DNA of 64,000 bases from Adiantum capillus-veneris (taxonomy: Eukaryota > Streptophyta > Polypodiopsida > Polypodiales > Pteridaceae). This document shows, piece after piece, positions 31,236-42,773 of the stretch (position 1 is the first letter of the stretch; each line of letters opens with the position of its first letter). The position numbers and the translations under genes were made by a program. The notes under the pieces were generated by a model. It saw only the letters and a list, made by a program, of their open reading frames with translations. It was not told the DNA's origin and did not search any database. The DNA lies in NCBI GenBank assembly GCA_014529385.2, contig CM043959.1:57638753-57702752 (forward strand), read 5' to 3'.

Positions 31236-34200
31236 ATTTACAGCCTAACCGCTTTGGAGTTTCTATTCAAGCAGCATCTGCTATCAAAGGGCAAAATTCC
31301 AGCTCTACTCCAATCATAGGGAAGCTGAATTTAAAGGTTGATAACTACAAAGATCAAGAGTCTTTCTTACTAGCTTCACTTGAAGGGTGTGATGTCATCT
31401 TGGGAATGCCTTGGCACTACAGGATGCATCCCATTCCTGACTATGTTCAGAAAACTTTAGAGCAAAAAAGAATTAAGTTGTTAGAAAGTTTTGAAGACTG
31501 TTTTACAGATGAAGATCCACCCTCTCGACCTGAGGATCATACAAAGATTTGATCCCAAGGAGTTCTCCTCCAAATCAGCCCCCTTATCGAGTTAGTTTAA
31601 TGCAGCAAGAGGAGATCCTCAAGCAGGTTAACAAACTTTTGGAAAAGGGCTCAATAAGGCCTAGTACGTCTCCATATTGTTCACGTGTCTTGCTAGTACA
31701 GAAAAAGGACGGCACATTCCGTACGTGCATAGATTATAGATCTTTAAACAAGATCACAATAAGAATCGATTCCCAATCCCTTCGATTGATGACATTCTTG
31801 ATAAGCTACAAGGAGCAAGTGTCTTTAGTCGTATAGACTTGAAGAGCGGGTATCATCAAATCCGCATAGCTCCTCAAGATGTGCATAAGACTTCATTTAG
31901 AACAACCTTCAGGTTGTATGAATTCTTAGTGATGCCTTTTGGACTCACTAATGCATCAGCCACATTCAACAGAATGATGGATAGAATCGTCCATTCATAT
32001 AGAAGATTTACAGGAGTTTTCTTCGATGACGTCTTAATCTTCTCAGAGACGGAAGAGAAACACTACAAGCATCGTGCATTAGTGTTTGAAGAATTACGCA
32101 AACACATGAATGCTAAGAAGAGTGAGTTCTTTTCACTACTTGGGCCGTATAGTATCTCACAACCAAGTGAGAATGGACCTTGATAAGATCCAAGCAATTG
32201 TAGAATGGCCTATACCAACTACAGTACATGACCTACGAAGTTGTCTCGGCCTCTGCTCCTATTATCGGCGTTTCATTCGAGCTTTTGCCGCCATAGCAAG
32301 CCCTCTCCATGATTTGACGAAGAAGCGGATTCCATTCCATTGGGGATCTGGACAAAAACAAGCTTTTGAAAAGCTTAAGTATCTACTCAGTCACGAACCT
32401 GTTCTCACCGTCCCTGATCTTTGTAAACCTTTCGAGGTGTAACGCAATGCATCTGGAGATTGTGTAGGAGCAGTTTTGAACCAAGAGGGTCACACCATAG
32501 CCTACAAAAGTTGGCGCCTTAGAGATGCAAAGTTGCATGCTTCCATTTATGAGAAAGAGCTGATGGCAGTAATTCATGCTCTTTCCATTTGGAAACATTA
32601 TCTGTTAGGAGCTGGTTTTATAATCAAGACAAATCATTAGTCTTCACTACTTTCTCACACAGAGAAAGTTATCAGAAAAGCAGATGAGATGGGCAAACTT
32701 TCTTTCAATGTTCCATTTTCAGATTCTACACAATTTTGGAACAAAGAATGCCGTTGCAGATGCTCTCTCCAGGCGTCCAAAGATCAATGCAATGACAACT
32801 ATTTATCGTGAGGAACTAGAATCTCTTAGTGAGATGTATCCTCAAGATCCAGACTTCGCTACAATGTGGGCAGATCTTCAAGCTGGTCATTCAAGGCCAC
32901 CTTATTCCATTAGGGATAATACACTATATCGTCAACAAGCAACATGCATAGCTCAGCCCTTAAGACAAAAGGTGATGGATGAAGCACATAATTCTCCCTA
33001 TGCCAGGCATCAGGGAATTGCTGCTACCACTAGTGCCCTCGAAATATATTTCTTTTGGCTAGCACTCCGGGCGGACATTGAACAATATGTACGCGAGTGT
33101 TTAGTATGCCAAAAAGTGAAATATGACAGACATAAAATTTATGGCAAGCTCAAGCCACTCCCTGTGCCTAACACGCCATGGGAAAGTATTGCCATGGATT
33201 TTATTATGGATCTTCCTAGATCCAAGAATGGAAATGATGCAATCTGGACTATAGTAGACAGATTCAGTAAGCAAGCACATTTCTTCCCAGTTAAGAAGAC
33301 GACCAAAGCTGATCACATGGCTAGAATATTTCTAGCTCAAATTTTTAAACATCATGGATTGCCAAAGACTATTGTAAGACTATTGTCAGCGATAGAGATC
33401 CTCGCATGACTAGGCTATTTTGGCAAGCATTGTTCGAGAATTTGGGAACTAAGCTTGATTTTTTGTCAGCTTATTATCCTCAAACAGATGGTCAAAGCGA
33501 AATTGCTAATGTCACTGTTTTAGACCTTCTCAAGTGCTATGTGTTGGAAAGGCAATCCGAATGGGAACAATACTTACCCTTAGTTGAGTTTGTGTATAAT
33601 AATACCATACATTCCTCAACTGGTAAAGCTCCCTTCGAAATTATTTATGGAAAGCCACTCTTACTTCCTATTATGGTTACCAAAGAAAACCTCTTTGCCG
33701 CATATGAATTTGTGCGCGATATTGATACTGCCTACAAGCAAGTAAAGCAAGCGATTCTTCGTATTCAAGAGCAGCAGAAGAGAAAAGCAGACAAGCATAG
33801 AAGAAACCTCAATCTTGAGAAAGGACAATACGTCCTACTTAAGTTTGAGAAAGCTAGACTGAAAAAGCATGTCGGAAAAGGGAAGGTTGTTAAACTTTCC
33901 CATAGATTTTACGGCCCTTTCAAGATTACAGATAAAGTCAATGAGGTGACTTTTAGATTGGATTTGCCTTCTCATTGACGCATCCACAATGCTTTTCATG
34001 TAAGTCTTCTCCGACCGTATGTTGGTCCTCCTCCAGTGGCTCCAGTACAAGAAGATCCTCCAGAAGTCAAAGATACTGAGGAAATCCTTCTACAAGAACG
34101 GATAATACACTACTCCGAGAGACAACTAAACTCCGGAAGACTACATCGAAAGCATTTAGTCAAGTTCAAGAATTACACCCCTTTAGATGCAAAATGGATG

Positions 34201-34278
34201 ATTGAGTCCGATCTCAAGGACTACCCAGACATCTTGCACAGTTATGTTGACGCTCTACAATTGAGGTCAATTGTTTAG
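31236..34278 (+). pseudogene. G2 pol: protease end, RT, RNase H, integrase, chromodomain
   Basis: Protease C-terminal part (CDVILGMPWH) follows in a shifted frame. [15 protein letters not shown], then SGYHQIRIAPQDVHKTSFRT and GVFFDDVLIFS (F-F-D-D). RNase H: the usual TDASG reads RNASG after a stop, and the later TDH reads TNH, so two catalytic Asp have become Asn; YEKELMAV is kept. Integrase: HHCC zinc domain (CLVCQKVK), AMDFIMDLP, then an 11-nt tandem duplication near 33370-33392 that shifts the frame just before SDRDPR, then DGQSE, so all three D,D,E residues remain. A GPF module (SHRFYGPFK) is followed by TGA 33976 and a chromodomain-like end (LVKFKNYTPLDAKWMIES). Confidence 0.85.
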
Positions 34279-34290
34279 AACCAAGAGGGA
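34279..34290 (+). other. Polypurine tract of G2
   Basis: AACCAAGAGGGA lies immediately before the 3' LTR start TGTAACA. Confidence 0.7.
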
Positions 34291-35130
34291 TGTAACAATT
34301 TTAGACTTTGTAAATAATTAATTTATTTACGAGAAAATAGTTATCTAATTAGTTGTGTGCACATCAGAATAGAACTAGTAGTTCTAAGGTCTCAGGTGCG
34401 CCCAAACTTGGGCTAGAGCACCTCAGGGAGACCCTAGCAGAAAATGCCGTGAAGCTCTAGTGATTGGGAAATCGGGTGTTCAATAAGGGGTAGATAGTAG
34501 CCTTAGATTTCAGGCTGAGAAAATTACGCGCGTCAGTGCAAGCACAGGATTAAGATGGGGTCCTTAGAACAGTAACGCTAAGGTCTAGATTATTTTTAAG
34601 GCCTTAGGATAAGTCAGTCAAATTAATTTAAATTGTTTGTGCCGAACTAAATGGCCGGACAAGTGCGAACAGGTAATGCCAAAGTAGTGCTGGTATGGCA
34701 TTGTGCTAGGGAGCAACTAACGTTTCATTAGTTGCATCCGTGTGTGCAGTTGTGTGTTAATTTGCACGTTTCATTAATAGCTTAGGAACTTTTAAATGTG
34801 AAAGTTGAATGGTTTTTAAGTTATTAAGTAAGTGTGCCAAGTGGCACACTTACCAATGCAAAGTGACTCTCTCACTCACTCTCACCCTCCCTCATCCTCT
34901 AGCACCCCCTCTTCTTGCTGGCTATACAAGAGCACCCCCTTCCCCTCTTCATAGGTTGGTAGTGCACCTACCTCCCCTAAAGTGAGCGTGCTCTATGTAC
35001 CAGAGCTCTCCATTGAAGATTGAGAATCAGCCCTTGTGGTGTATGTGGAGTCCTGGAGCTCCCGTTACTTAGAACAAGGTTCCTCTTGATCATAGGTTGC
35101 TGTGGGGGAAGATTCATCGCGAAAAGCAAA

Positions 35131-35314
35131 AGAAAACTCTCTTTCTCTCACGCCTAGCTGCTGCAAGTTCTCTGTTTTCAGCCCCTAATCATCGCTATTA
35201 GGGTGAATTTCAGCAAAGTAGAAGAAAACTCTCTTTCTCTCACGCCTAGCTACTGCAAATTCTCTGTTTTCAGCCCCTAATCACCTCTATTAGGGTGAAT
35301 TTCAGCAAAGTACT
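35131..35314 (+). repeat. Tandem duplication, 2 x 92 bp, in G2 LTR
   Basis: The unit beginning AGAAAACTCTCTTTCTCTCA starts at 35131 and 35223, with few differences. It includes TTCTCTGTTTTCAGCCCC. Confidence 0.88.
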
Positions 35315-35741
35315 CATAGAATCTAGTTCTTCTCTACCTATACTACGCGTACACCAAGTTTGGTGCGATTCCATCGCGAAAAAGGTCTCTATTTTGACAT
35401 TGGAATGTGCTCAGGTAACATTTTCAGGTTATGTGTAGAAAATTACAGCAAGCATGTGTGCGTGCATTTTGCGTGTTTCTCCTTTGTTTTTATTGCAGGA
35501 ATGATTAGCATAAAGATACAATTAGCGGAAGGCAGACTCTCATTTTTGAGAGCTTCCGTGGAGTTTTGTGGAAGATAGACTCTTGCTTACGAAAGGTTCC
35601 CAAAATCTCACAGCAGAGGAAAAATCCTCTCAGTAGTCAGAGGGTAGTTTTCTCACTCTTTCAGTCAGAAAACAGAAAAGAAACAATAGAGGATGGGCTT
35701 TTGCTCCGTTTCTGTGCTTGTAAAGATTCTCCCTTAGTAAT

Positions 35742-35787
35742 AAAGATATTCTCTTTATGGGGGGGACCAGCCCATCTTCTAGTCCCC
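35742..35787 (+). terminator. Poly(A) signal and hairpin of G2 LTR
   Basis: AATAAA at 35742-35747. Arms GGGGACCAG (35762-35770) and CTAGTCCCC (35779-35787) enclose CCCATCTT; one arm position mispairs. The same arrangement in G3 pairs perfectly. Confidence 0.6.
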
Positions 35788-35804
35788 AATGAAGTGTCAA
35801 GATT

Positions 35805-35836
<32 letters not shown>

Positions 35837-35997
35837 AAACTCTCTCGAATTTGCAATGAAATTAAAAAGTCAGTTTACGCTTCCGTATTTTTGTGAGAAC
35901 ACTCATCCGCAGCTTGACGCTCTCTTCGTAGTGCTTTGACTACGAGCCGAATGGCTCTGGAGGGACAACCTTACTAAAGGACACGACTTTTGTTACA

Positions 35998-36266
35998 TGT
36001 CTCTCCTTTTGCGTCAGTTCCCTGTGGAATGACTTCTTTGACTACAGCTTTACCCGATTCTTCGGCGACCCATCTCCCGACCTTGACGCAGCTTGCTTCC
36101 GAGTTCATGTCCTCTTTCTAGTAGCCAGAGCCACCGAGGCTTTGGATATAGTGGTAGGCTTCTCCTTTCCGTTGTGTGGTAGGGATCACACTGAGTGGAC
36201 CTTGAACACAGTTCTTGACTGACTCCATGTCAAGGCTCTAGAGTTCTCACATCACATAGGGGACTT

Positions 36267-36268
<2 letters not shown>
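35998..36268. other. Stretch after G2 without a recognised gene
   Basis: No coding resemblance recognised. It ends at a long G run. Confidence 0.4.

Positions 36269-36298
<30 letters not shown>
36269..36298 (+). repeat. Poly-G homopolymer, 30 nt
   Basis: An uninterrupted run of 30 G on the plus strand followed by TGTGACAGC. The flanks are not those of the G1 poly-G tract, so this is an independent run. Confidence 0.9.
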
Positions 36299-36299
<1 letters not shown>

Positions 36300-36339
36300 G
36301 TGACAGCTTTAATAAAGACACTTTTGGGCTCTTGCCAAG

Positions 36340-37110
36340 TTCGGTGTGAAACCATCGGATGCAGTAGGATGTAGGCACATTGTGGTTCACTTTTTTGCCG
36401 ACACTCCAAGCCCTGCTTGCTTTGTATTTGTACATGAGGATTCTTGGACAGAGGATGTAGTCCTACGGACTGCACGCTCTGCTTGGGATAGTCACTTCAG
36501 ACGCGCCTATCTAGAGGTCGCTCGGATGCAGATTACTCCCCATCCAAGTCGGCCTTGAAGATAGCAAGGTAGGGTGCTGTTGCAACATCGATCTTTTCTC
36601 ACTGATCCCATGAGGATTGTTTCATGTAATGTGCAGGGTTTGGGTGGGTTTGAGTTTTAGTCAGAGAGGCCGCTTTCGTTAGGAGCTTCAGAGATGCCTT
36701 GTGGGTGGTATGATTGATATTCTTACGCTTTAGGAGCACCATCTTTGTGAGAGCTGCATTCGATGATGTGGTCAGATTTTGCGTGGCCCCTATGAGACCT
36801 TTTGGTCAGCTGCTTTTGGGCCCGAAGGGATCCAGGGAGGTGTATGTATGACTATTTGGGACTCATGGCAGCATGCCATTGTGGGTAGAGGTATTATTGT
36901 GCTAGGAAGGGCCCAGTGGATTACTATGGAGGTTCATGGTTGCCTCATGGGCTTCCTCAACATCTATGCGCAAAATGTGGCACGTTGCATGGGCTGAGTT
37001 TTGGTCGCATATTATAGAGTCTTTGCCGCATGCAGAGTAGTGGTGTGTCGGGGGGGACTTCAACATGTTGGATTGGAGGTAGCCATGCTACTGTGCACGG
37101 GGCTGAGTTG
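36340..37110 (+). pseudogene. LINE L3 remnant: end of ORF1 region and start of endonuclease
   Basis: An ATG at 36610 begins MRIVSCNVQGLGGFEF and then a stop. Further frames keep the endonuclease pattern as far as GGDFNMLDWR near 37052-37080. A preceding frame (36346-36558) may be the end of ORF1 but has no domain I can name. The LINE sequence stops where the G3 LTR begins, so G3 probably inserted here, or the LINE was truncated by it. Confidence 0.6.
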
Positions 37111-37132
37111 GCAGCTTTATCTGATAGAAAAA

Positions 37133-37260
37133 TAATTCTAAATGAATTATTGGATTTATAATTGAGAGGGTTTTCTCGCTTGGAACACCAAGAAACTAAT
37201 TCTAAATGAATTATTGGAATTTTAAGTGAGAGGGTTTTTCTCACTGGAGACATCCGAGTA
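37133..37260 (+). repeat. Tandem duplication, 2 x 64 bp, near the G3 LTR start
   Basis: AATTCTAAATGAATTATTGG starts near 37134 and near 37198. Each unit also carries GAGAGGGTTTTT-type sequence. Confidence 0.8.
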
Positions 37261-38003
37261 CATGGTATTCTTGGTGCGTCATTCAAAGTAATGACGGGAG
37301 CACTGTGAGCGGGAATATCTGTAAGGCCACCAAGAACGGGTACTTCTGATGCGTCACATCTGATGGGTGACAGGGAGCATCGGGAAGAAGTATCCGACCA
37401 TCCGGGAACGGACATCTCTGATGCGTCATAGGATGGGTGACATAGAGCATCGTGAAGGGGATTGTACCGTAAGTTCGGTAGGAAGGACTAGGTGATGGGT
37501 ATTCCTGATGCGTCACAAGGTGGGTGACGGGTGCATCGGAAAGGGGATATCCATAGTCGAGAGGAAATCCGAACTGGAAAGAGGAATACGCGTAAAGACG
37601 CAAGCACAAGAATAAAGATGGATTCTGAGAAGATTTTCTTAAAAAGCGGAATATTTTAACGAGTTTTCCGGGAAGAGAAAACGCTTTCCCGCGAGGAATC
37701 TATGTTTGCATTGCATTCGTGCATGTGGTTGCATCCAGGGACGTCTGGGAAGTGCTGTGAAAGCATTGTTTTTAACTTATAAGGTTTTATTGAGTTTTTG
37801 GGCAGGTTCAGACCAATTTTAAAAATATGCCGGCCGTCCACTTAATAAGTGGGTAGCCACTTCGAAAATAAAGCAACAAAACCAGCCAGCGAATTCTCTC
37901 TCCCTATTTCGGGTAGAACAGAAAAAAAAAAAAACGGAAATTTTTTTAAAAAAAAATGACCGCGATCTCTCCGCGAGTAGCTATTCGTGCTGTGGTGAAG
38001 GAG

Positions 38004-38012
38004 CTATAAAAG
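38004..38012 (+). promoter_or_regulatory. TATA box of G3 LTR
   Basis: CTATAAAAG, about 400 bp before the poly(A) signal and aligned with the TATA-like site of the G2 LTR. Confidence 0.65.
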
Positions 38013-38400
38013 CACCATATGCCCTCACTGAAGGGAGATTGCCAGCGCCAGCAAGAGAAGACTCTGCTGCCAGAAGACGCGAGACTAAGAAGCACGGAAG
38101 TCGCTTTTCCCGCGCAAGAGCGACAAGTATCTATTGTGGATTCGCCATACGAATTGTTGTCGTGTGTTTGCATGTGTGTTTGCAGGTACTTCATCGCGAA
38201 GGAGAAGCGAGAAGGCTTCGGCCTACGCTTGGGAATTCCGGAAACGGAATTCGGAAATTGTCTGCGGAGTCTCAACTCCGAGTACAGACGGAAACAGGAT
38301 TGAGAGCTTGTCTCTCGGATTTCCCTTACGGGAAGGAACGACCATCGAGTCAGAGATTTAGAACGGAGGGGTTTCTTGTGCTTGTAAAAAGATTCTCCCT

Positions 38401-38449
38401 AATAAAGAATACTCTGTAAGGGGGGGGACCAGCCCATCTTCTGGTCCCC
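38401..38449 (+). terminator. Poly(A) signal and perfect hairpin of G3 LTR
   Basis: AATAAA at 38401-38406. Arms GGGGACCAG (38424-38432) and CTGGTCCCC (38441-38449) pair fully around an 8-nt loop CCCATCTT. Confidence 0.65.
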
Positions 38450-38579
38450 AGTACTGTGTCGATCTTCTCTCTCTCTCTCTCTATTTATTTCTCTCTATAT
38501 CCTTTGACTTCAGTATTAAGTGATAAATTCTATTTATCCGAGTATATTTTATATTATTATGCGCTCCCGTTTGTGACAG

Positions 38580-38591
38580 TGGTATCAGAGC
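38580..38591 (+). other. Primer-binding site of G3
   Basis: TGGTATCAGAGC one base after the LTR end, matching the 3' end of initiator tRNA-Met. Confidence 0.9.
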
Positions 38592-38785
38592 ATGGTCTCC
38601 TCTCTTTCTCTGTAAAGAAGGACGACTTTGGGAAGATACGGGAAGAAGCCATGACAAGCCAAGAGAGAAGTAAGCAGGCGGAAACCTAAGTCCTGCAGGA
38701 AAAAAGCTTGCAGAGTTGGAATTTTTTTTTCTCTTTGCAAGAAGTCGACACAAGACTTGGGATTCTCTGAGAAGGCGACGAGAGC

Positions 38786-39420
38786 ATGATGCTCAAGATC
38801 CTAGAGAATCCAAGGAGCGGAATGCTCAAGATCCTTCAGAATCTAGAAAATATCCATGAACATCAATCCAAAACCATAGCCAAGAACTCCCGTCATTTCG
38901 GGAAGGATATGAAGAAGGTCTTTAGACCTCAGAACACTCTTGTCAAGCTTGATACTTTTGACGGATGGGAAGATGTCCCAAAAGCTACCGCTTTCCTTCG
39001 ACAGTTTGAAGTTGCCTTTGCAGGCGGCAATTTCTGAAAAGTGTTGAAGGCGAGACATGTGACCAAACACCTCAAGGGGATTGCAAGTTCTTGGTGGTAT
39101 ACCAAAGCTTTGCAAGGAACTTACAACAAGACTTGGATTCAATTCAAGGCTGAATTTTCGGACAAATTTTTTTTTCCTCTACGCTTTGAGGAAGGCATTT
39201 AAGAAGATTGGGATTGTTTGCCCAATAGGAACATGAGCGAGTCAAAGCAAGTAGTGGTTCACTCTTGCCAAGGTAGCTCCATTTTTTATCCTCTCTGAGG
39301 AAGGAAAGATGAACAAATTTAATGAAGGACTTCTGCCCGAATTTTGTAAATCCATCTACAAGATACTTTGCAGCAGATGGTGGAGTCAGCAATAAAAGCT
39401 GAAAGTGTACACCTTGATGT
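38786..39420 (+). pseudogene. G3 gag, decayed
   Basis: The first frame has an N-terminal helix-like region and then the capsid pattern also seen in G2 and G4: VKLDTFDGWEDVPKATAFLR, RQFEVAFAGGNF and a stop at 39035. It continues as HLKGIASSWWYTKALQG and FKAEFSDKFFFPLRFEEG before decay. No pol can be traced after about 39.4 kb, so G3 is a truncated element. Confidence 0.75.
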
Positions 39421-40480
39421 ACATAGAATACAATCCCCGCAGTGGGACGAGAACCATTGAACACAGAAAGTTTGGAGTAAGGGAATTCAATCTAACTCCT
39501 GAGTTCTTGAATAGAAGACCCTCGAACTTTAAGTGAGAGGGCAGGTTTTCAATCAAAGTTACATCTTTGAGGAAATCATAAAGTGCATTGTGCTTGTTTG
39601 CTCTTTTGCACAAGATATGGTTATGTCTAACCGGGACTACCACTCTCGAGTGTTTATGAGAGCAGGATCAAACTGAAATATTGTTTTCTAAGATGAATTG
39701 GTTTGCTCAACTAGCCGGAAGGTCAACTATTGATCTGGTATCCGGTAATTGTCGAATAGATTACCTGCTACTGTGGGTAGGAAATTATGAAGGAACCATT
39801 CTGAGCTTTCAAGCAAAGAAAAGCTTTCATTAAGCTTGAATACTCTTTAAGCCCACATCCCCTACCCGGTAAGTGAAGATATGGTAGTGCTTTTCGCACA
39901 AGTAAATGAACACTCTCTTTACGAGGGAAGGAACAAGCGACGACTACGGCCTGTGCTTGAGGAATCCAAGGATTAAAATCCTAGATTATTTGATGAGCGG
40001 GTTTTGCTCTAAGATCGAGCCAAGGGATCGTCAAGTTGAGTGTCTTCGCTCTAAGGATCTTACGAAGGGAAGGTAATTTCCAGGTTCACCGAAACTCTAA
40101 CACAACTTAAGAATTATGTACACTTTTGAGTACATGGATAACACACAAAGATGCAGACTTATGCCAAGGAACTGGACGAGAGTTTGTTATACTCTCTTGA
40201 GCGCCTTTTTGCGCAAGGTTATGTGCAAGGGCAAAGACCTAGATTGATTTCTAGGAGGATTATTCTTCTCGGGATTGAGAAGGTGGAATTGAGCCAACAG
40301 ATTCTCGGATAGGATATCCTTCACCAATCATCAAACTAACAAGCCATGTAAGAACTCATTATTCACGTCTTTCCAACAGAATGGAAGGGATCCTGTCTCC
40401 AATTCCTTTCATATCCGCATAGTAGGCAAGTAGATCTTGGTACTCAAGATCTTGATTTTTGTGTATTCGATGTTGATCTT
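39421..40480. other. Stretch between two facing gag remnants, no gene recognised
   Basis: About 1 kb of AT-rich sequence with only short frames. It may hold decayed pol from either element, but I see no motif. Confidence 0.4.
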
Positions 40481-42092
40481 TGTTCAAAGACATAGTGATG
40501 AAGACGGGAGCGTGCTTGATGCGCGATGGACTAAGGGTGGGAGTCGCTAGTAAGTCTAGGATCGGGGCGCGAAGATTCTTTGAGGGAAAAAAATTGGGAG
40601 AGGTTCTTTGGGTTCTTGGTTCTTCCCTTGAGTTCGCAAAGAGGAAGCGGTCCTGCTTTCATCTTTTCTTTTTTGCCACGTTCTTTAGCCGCTCTGGAAC
40701 TCTCTCGCCTATCTTCTAATTGTACTCGTTGTGCATTTTTAGGGCACCTTGTAGAGATGTGTCCTTGTTCTCCACAATCAAGACACTTCCCCTCTTTGAG
40801 ATAATCTATCCTCTATTCCTCGGTCAACCGGGGTCGTGCATCCTTCTTTTTCTGGAACTTCCTCTTTCTTCTATTGTCATTTGTTGAGTTTTGTCCGGTC
40901 CTTGGGATCAAAACTTGATCAGTGGGGTAAGTCAAGTTACGTGAATGCATAGAAAATCCCGCTTATCATGTCCCATCAATTGTTGTATGGACTTGGACTT
41001 CTGCTCAAGGTAGTAATCTCAGATCTCTTTGGGAAGTCTACAACAAAACCGCTCGATTTGCTGCTTAAAATTGACTTTCTTAAAAGAAGAGACCGGTAGA
41101 AAAGCATCTCAAAACCTCTCATAATAAGCATCCAAAGTGTCAGCCTTGGTCATCCGGAGACGATTTGAAGCGGTCATCACATCTCGTTCGTACTCCTGAG
41201 TTAGCCAAGAAGAAATAAAGAGCCGTTTGAAATTTAACCACTTGGTAGGGGCTTCTTTCTGTAAAAGAAGAGTGTACCACCACGTTCGTGCATTTCCTTA
41301 TAAGAATGATGTTGCCCTCTTGATTTTGGAGTGCTCTGAATAGCGCCCTCCAAAGAATGCTATGTCGAACTGCTGAATAAAGGCTAAAGCCTTGGGAGCA
41401 TCTCGGAATCTTGAAAAGGATTCAAAGTTTATTGACTGTCCACCTTCCTTAAATTCCTTGGTCTTTTTGCTCTTGTCCTCGAGAAAATCATATTGATTGG
41501 CTTTGTAAAAGTGTTTCTTTGCATAGAACATGTGATCATCTGAGTCCGAACTCTCAGAGGAGGATGAATTTTCAGTAGAACTGTCAGAAACGGGTTGGGA
41601 TGTGCTTTTCTTTGCCTTCTCCTTGTTCTTTCCAAAACTTTGATTCTTGCTTCGCTTCTTGCCCTTTCTATCCTCTTCGCTTGAATCGGAAGAGAAAGAG
41701 CTATTTAAATTGTTAGAAGAGGAAGAATTGGGTAGTCCTTCGAAGCGTACATGCTTCTTTTGTTTTCTTGCACTTGCAAAAGAAGATTGACGGCCCAAAT
41801 AACCGGGGTAGTCAGTCCCCTTATTATTACGCTTCTTCGATTGTTTCTTTGCCTCCAAGAGTTGGTTGACTCGCCTTTCGACGATGTCATGTAATTCTTC
41901 TTTAGTAAACATCCTTGGAGTAGGAGGTTTCTTGAGGGCCGATTTTATTGGTGAATCAATGGCTTTCTGCAAATGTGTATGCACTTCGTCAATCGGGCAC
42001 TGTGTCAAATTTTTTGCATATTGTGGATCCTTTGCAAACTGGAGCATCTGCTTTGCGCACTCATCAACCTGCTGTTGACGTTGCATCTCCAT
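40481..42092 (-). pseudogene. G4 gag, partly open
   Basis: From ATG 42092 an open frame of 264 codons: a Gln-rich start, FTKEELHDIVERRVNQLLEA, a basic stretch, Ser-rich acidic region, then the capsid start (FESFSRFRDAPKALAFIQQF, DIAFFGGRYSEHSK), stop at 41298. The remainder continues with many stops: ARTWWYTLLLQKEAPTKW, and a CCHC knuckle near 40737-40783 (CLDCGEQGHISTRC). Same Gag type as G2 and G3. It shows what the missing N-terminus of G2 probably looked like. Below about 40.6 kb only weak resemblance remains; no pol motif is seen. Confidence 0.72.
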
Positions 42093-42267
42093 GAGTTGAT
42101 ACTACGTAGACCGAGGTGGCCCTTATTTGTGGTCTGCTAATCCACTCGAATTTTTCGTGCTGCCTCCTGTTCACGAGGTGGCAGGAGTCGTCTTCTAATT
42201 CTTGCCCGAATCCATGTGTGTCGCGAGAAAAGGGATCAGATTTTTTGATAGAAGAGAAATTGATTGA

Positions 42268-42279
42268 GCTTTGATACCA
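42268..42279 (-). other. Primer-binding site of G4
   Basis: The minus strand reads TGGTATCAAAGC one base after the LTR end (TTTGTTACA). One mismatch to the tRNA-Met site of G3 and G5. This sets the element on the minus strand. Confidence 0.85.
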
Positions 42280-42280
42280 T

Positions 42281-42373
42281 TGTAACAAACTTGGACACCC
42301 CAAGTCTGTAATTTGGCACGACACATGAGAGAGAATCACTTTAAACACTTGACAATCAATTCACAGTTCAATT
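42281..42373 (-). repeat. G4 5' LTR, U5 end, left of the hAT insertion
   Basis: On the plus strand it starts TGTAACAAACTTGG. The LTR is cut by the hAT at 42374 and resumes at 45504. Confidence 0.75.
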
Positions 42374-42773
42374 CATAGTTTTTTTCATACGCGTCCGATT
42401 GGGCAATCATACTTTCGGGCGCGTCTGCGTCCGATTGGCGCATGGTTGGAGATTCCGGACGTGAGTAGGGCAGTTTTTACGATCTGGCATTTTTTCCCCC
42501 AAAATGTCCAATTTGCCCGTAAACGCCTCTGCGCGAGTTTTCTAAAGAGTGCAGCGCTGCCGTTTCTGCACACCGTGACTCGATTGAGGCTTGAGACCTT
42601 GAGTCGGGAGCCCTACCCACACACTCTCGCGCGCGGCGCGGTTCATCATCTTCACCTACGCTCTCCGTTACCCGTGGGCCGCTCCTGAGTCTTGACTCGT
42701 GAGGCCTCCATTTTGTCAAGGTTTGCAGTGTGCAGTGTGCACCTTGCAAGTTTGCAGAATCCAGATGGGCTGA

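Larger units (their letters stand above)
30051..35997 (+). mobile_element. Ty3/gypsy retrotransposon G2, 5'-truncated, chromodomain type
   Basis: Gag, protease, RT, RNase H, integrase and a chromodomain-like tail lie in order on the plus strand, followed by a purine-rich primer (AACCAAGAGGGA, 34279-34290) and a 3' LTR with TGTAACA...TGTTACA ends (34291-35997). The 5' LTR, primer site and first part of gag are missing: LINE L2 ends just upstream. Many stops and frameshifts make it inactive. Confidence 0.88.
34291..35997 (+). repeat. G2 3' LTR, about 1.7 kb
   Basis: It starts TGTAACA and ends TGTTACA. It contains a TATA-like CTATACAAG (34922-34931), a 92-bp tandem duplication, AATAAA (35742-35747) with a hairpin just after it, and a short (CT)n tract (about 35800-35836). 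Its R-U5 part resembles that of the G3 LTR. Confidence 0.75.
37120..38578 (+). repeat. G3 5' LTR, about 1.4-1.5 kb
   Basis: The right end is exact: ...GTTTGTGACA at 38578, then a primer-binding site. The left end is approximate. It contains a 64-bp tandem duplication, a TATA box, AATAAA with a perfect hairpin, and a short CT tract. Its terminal 58 bp recur inverted at 26510-26567, and its R-U5 part resembles the G2 LTR. Confidence 0.72.

Noticed and set aside
36346-36558. Frame of 70 codons as a host gene
   Set aside because: It lies directly before a LINE endonuclease remnant on the same strand and is more likely the end of that LINE's ORF1 region.
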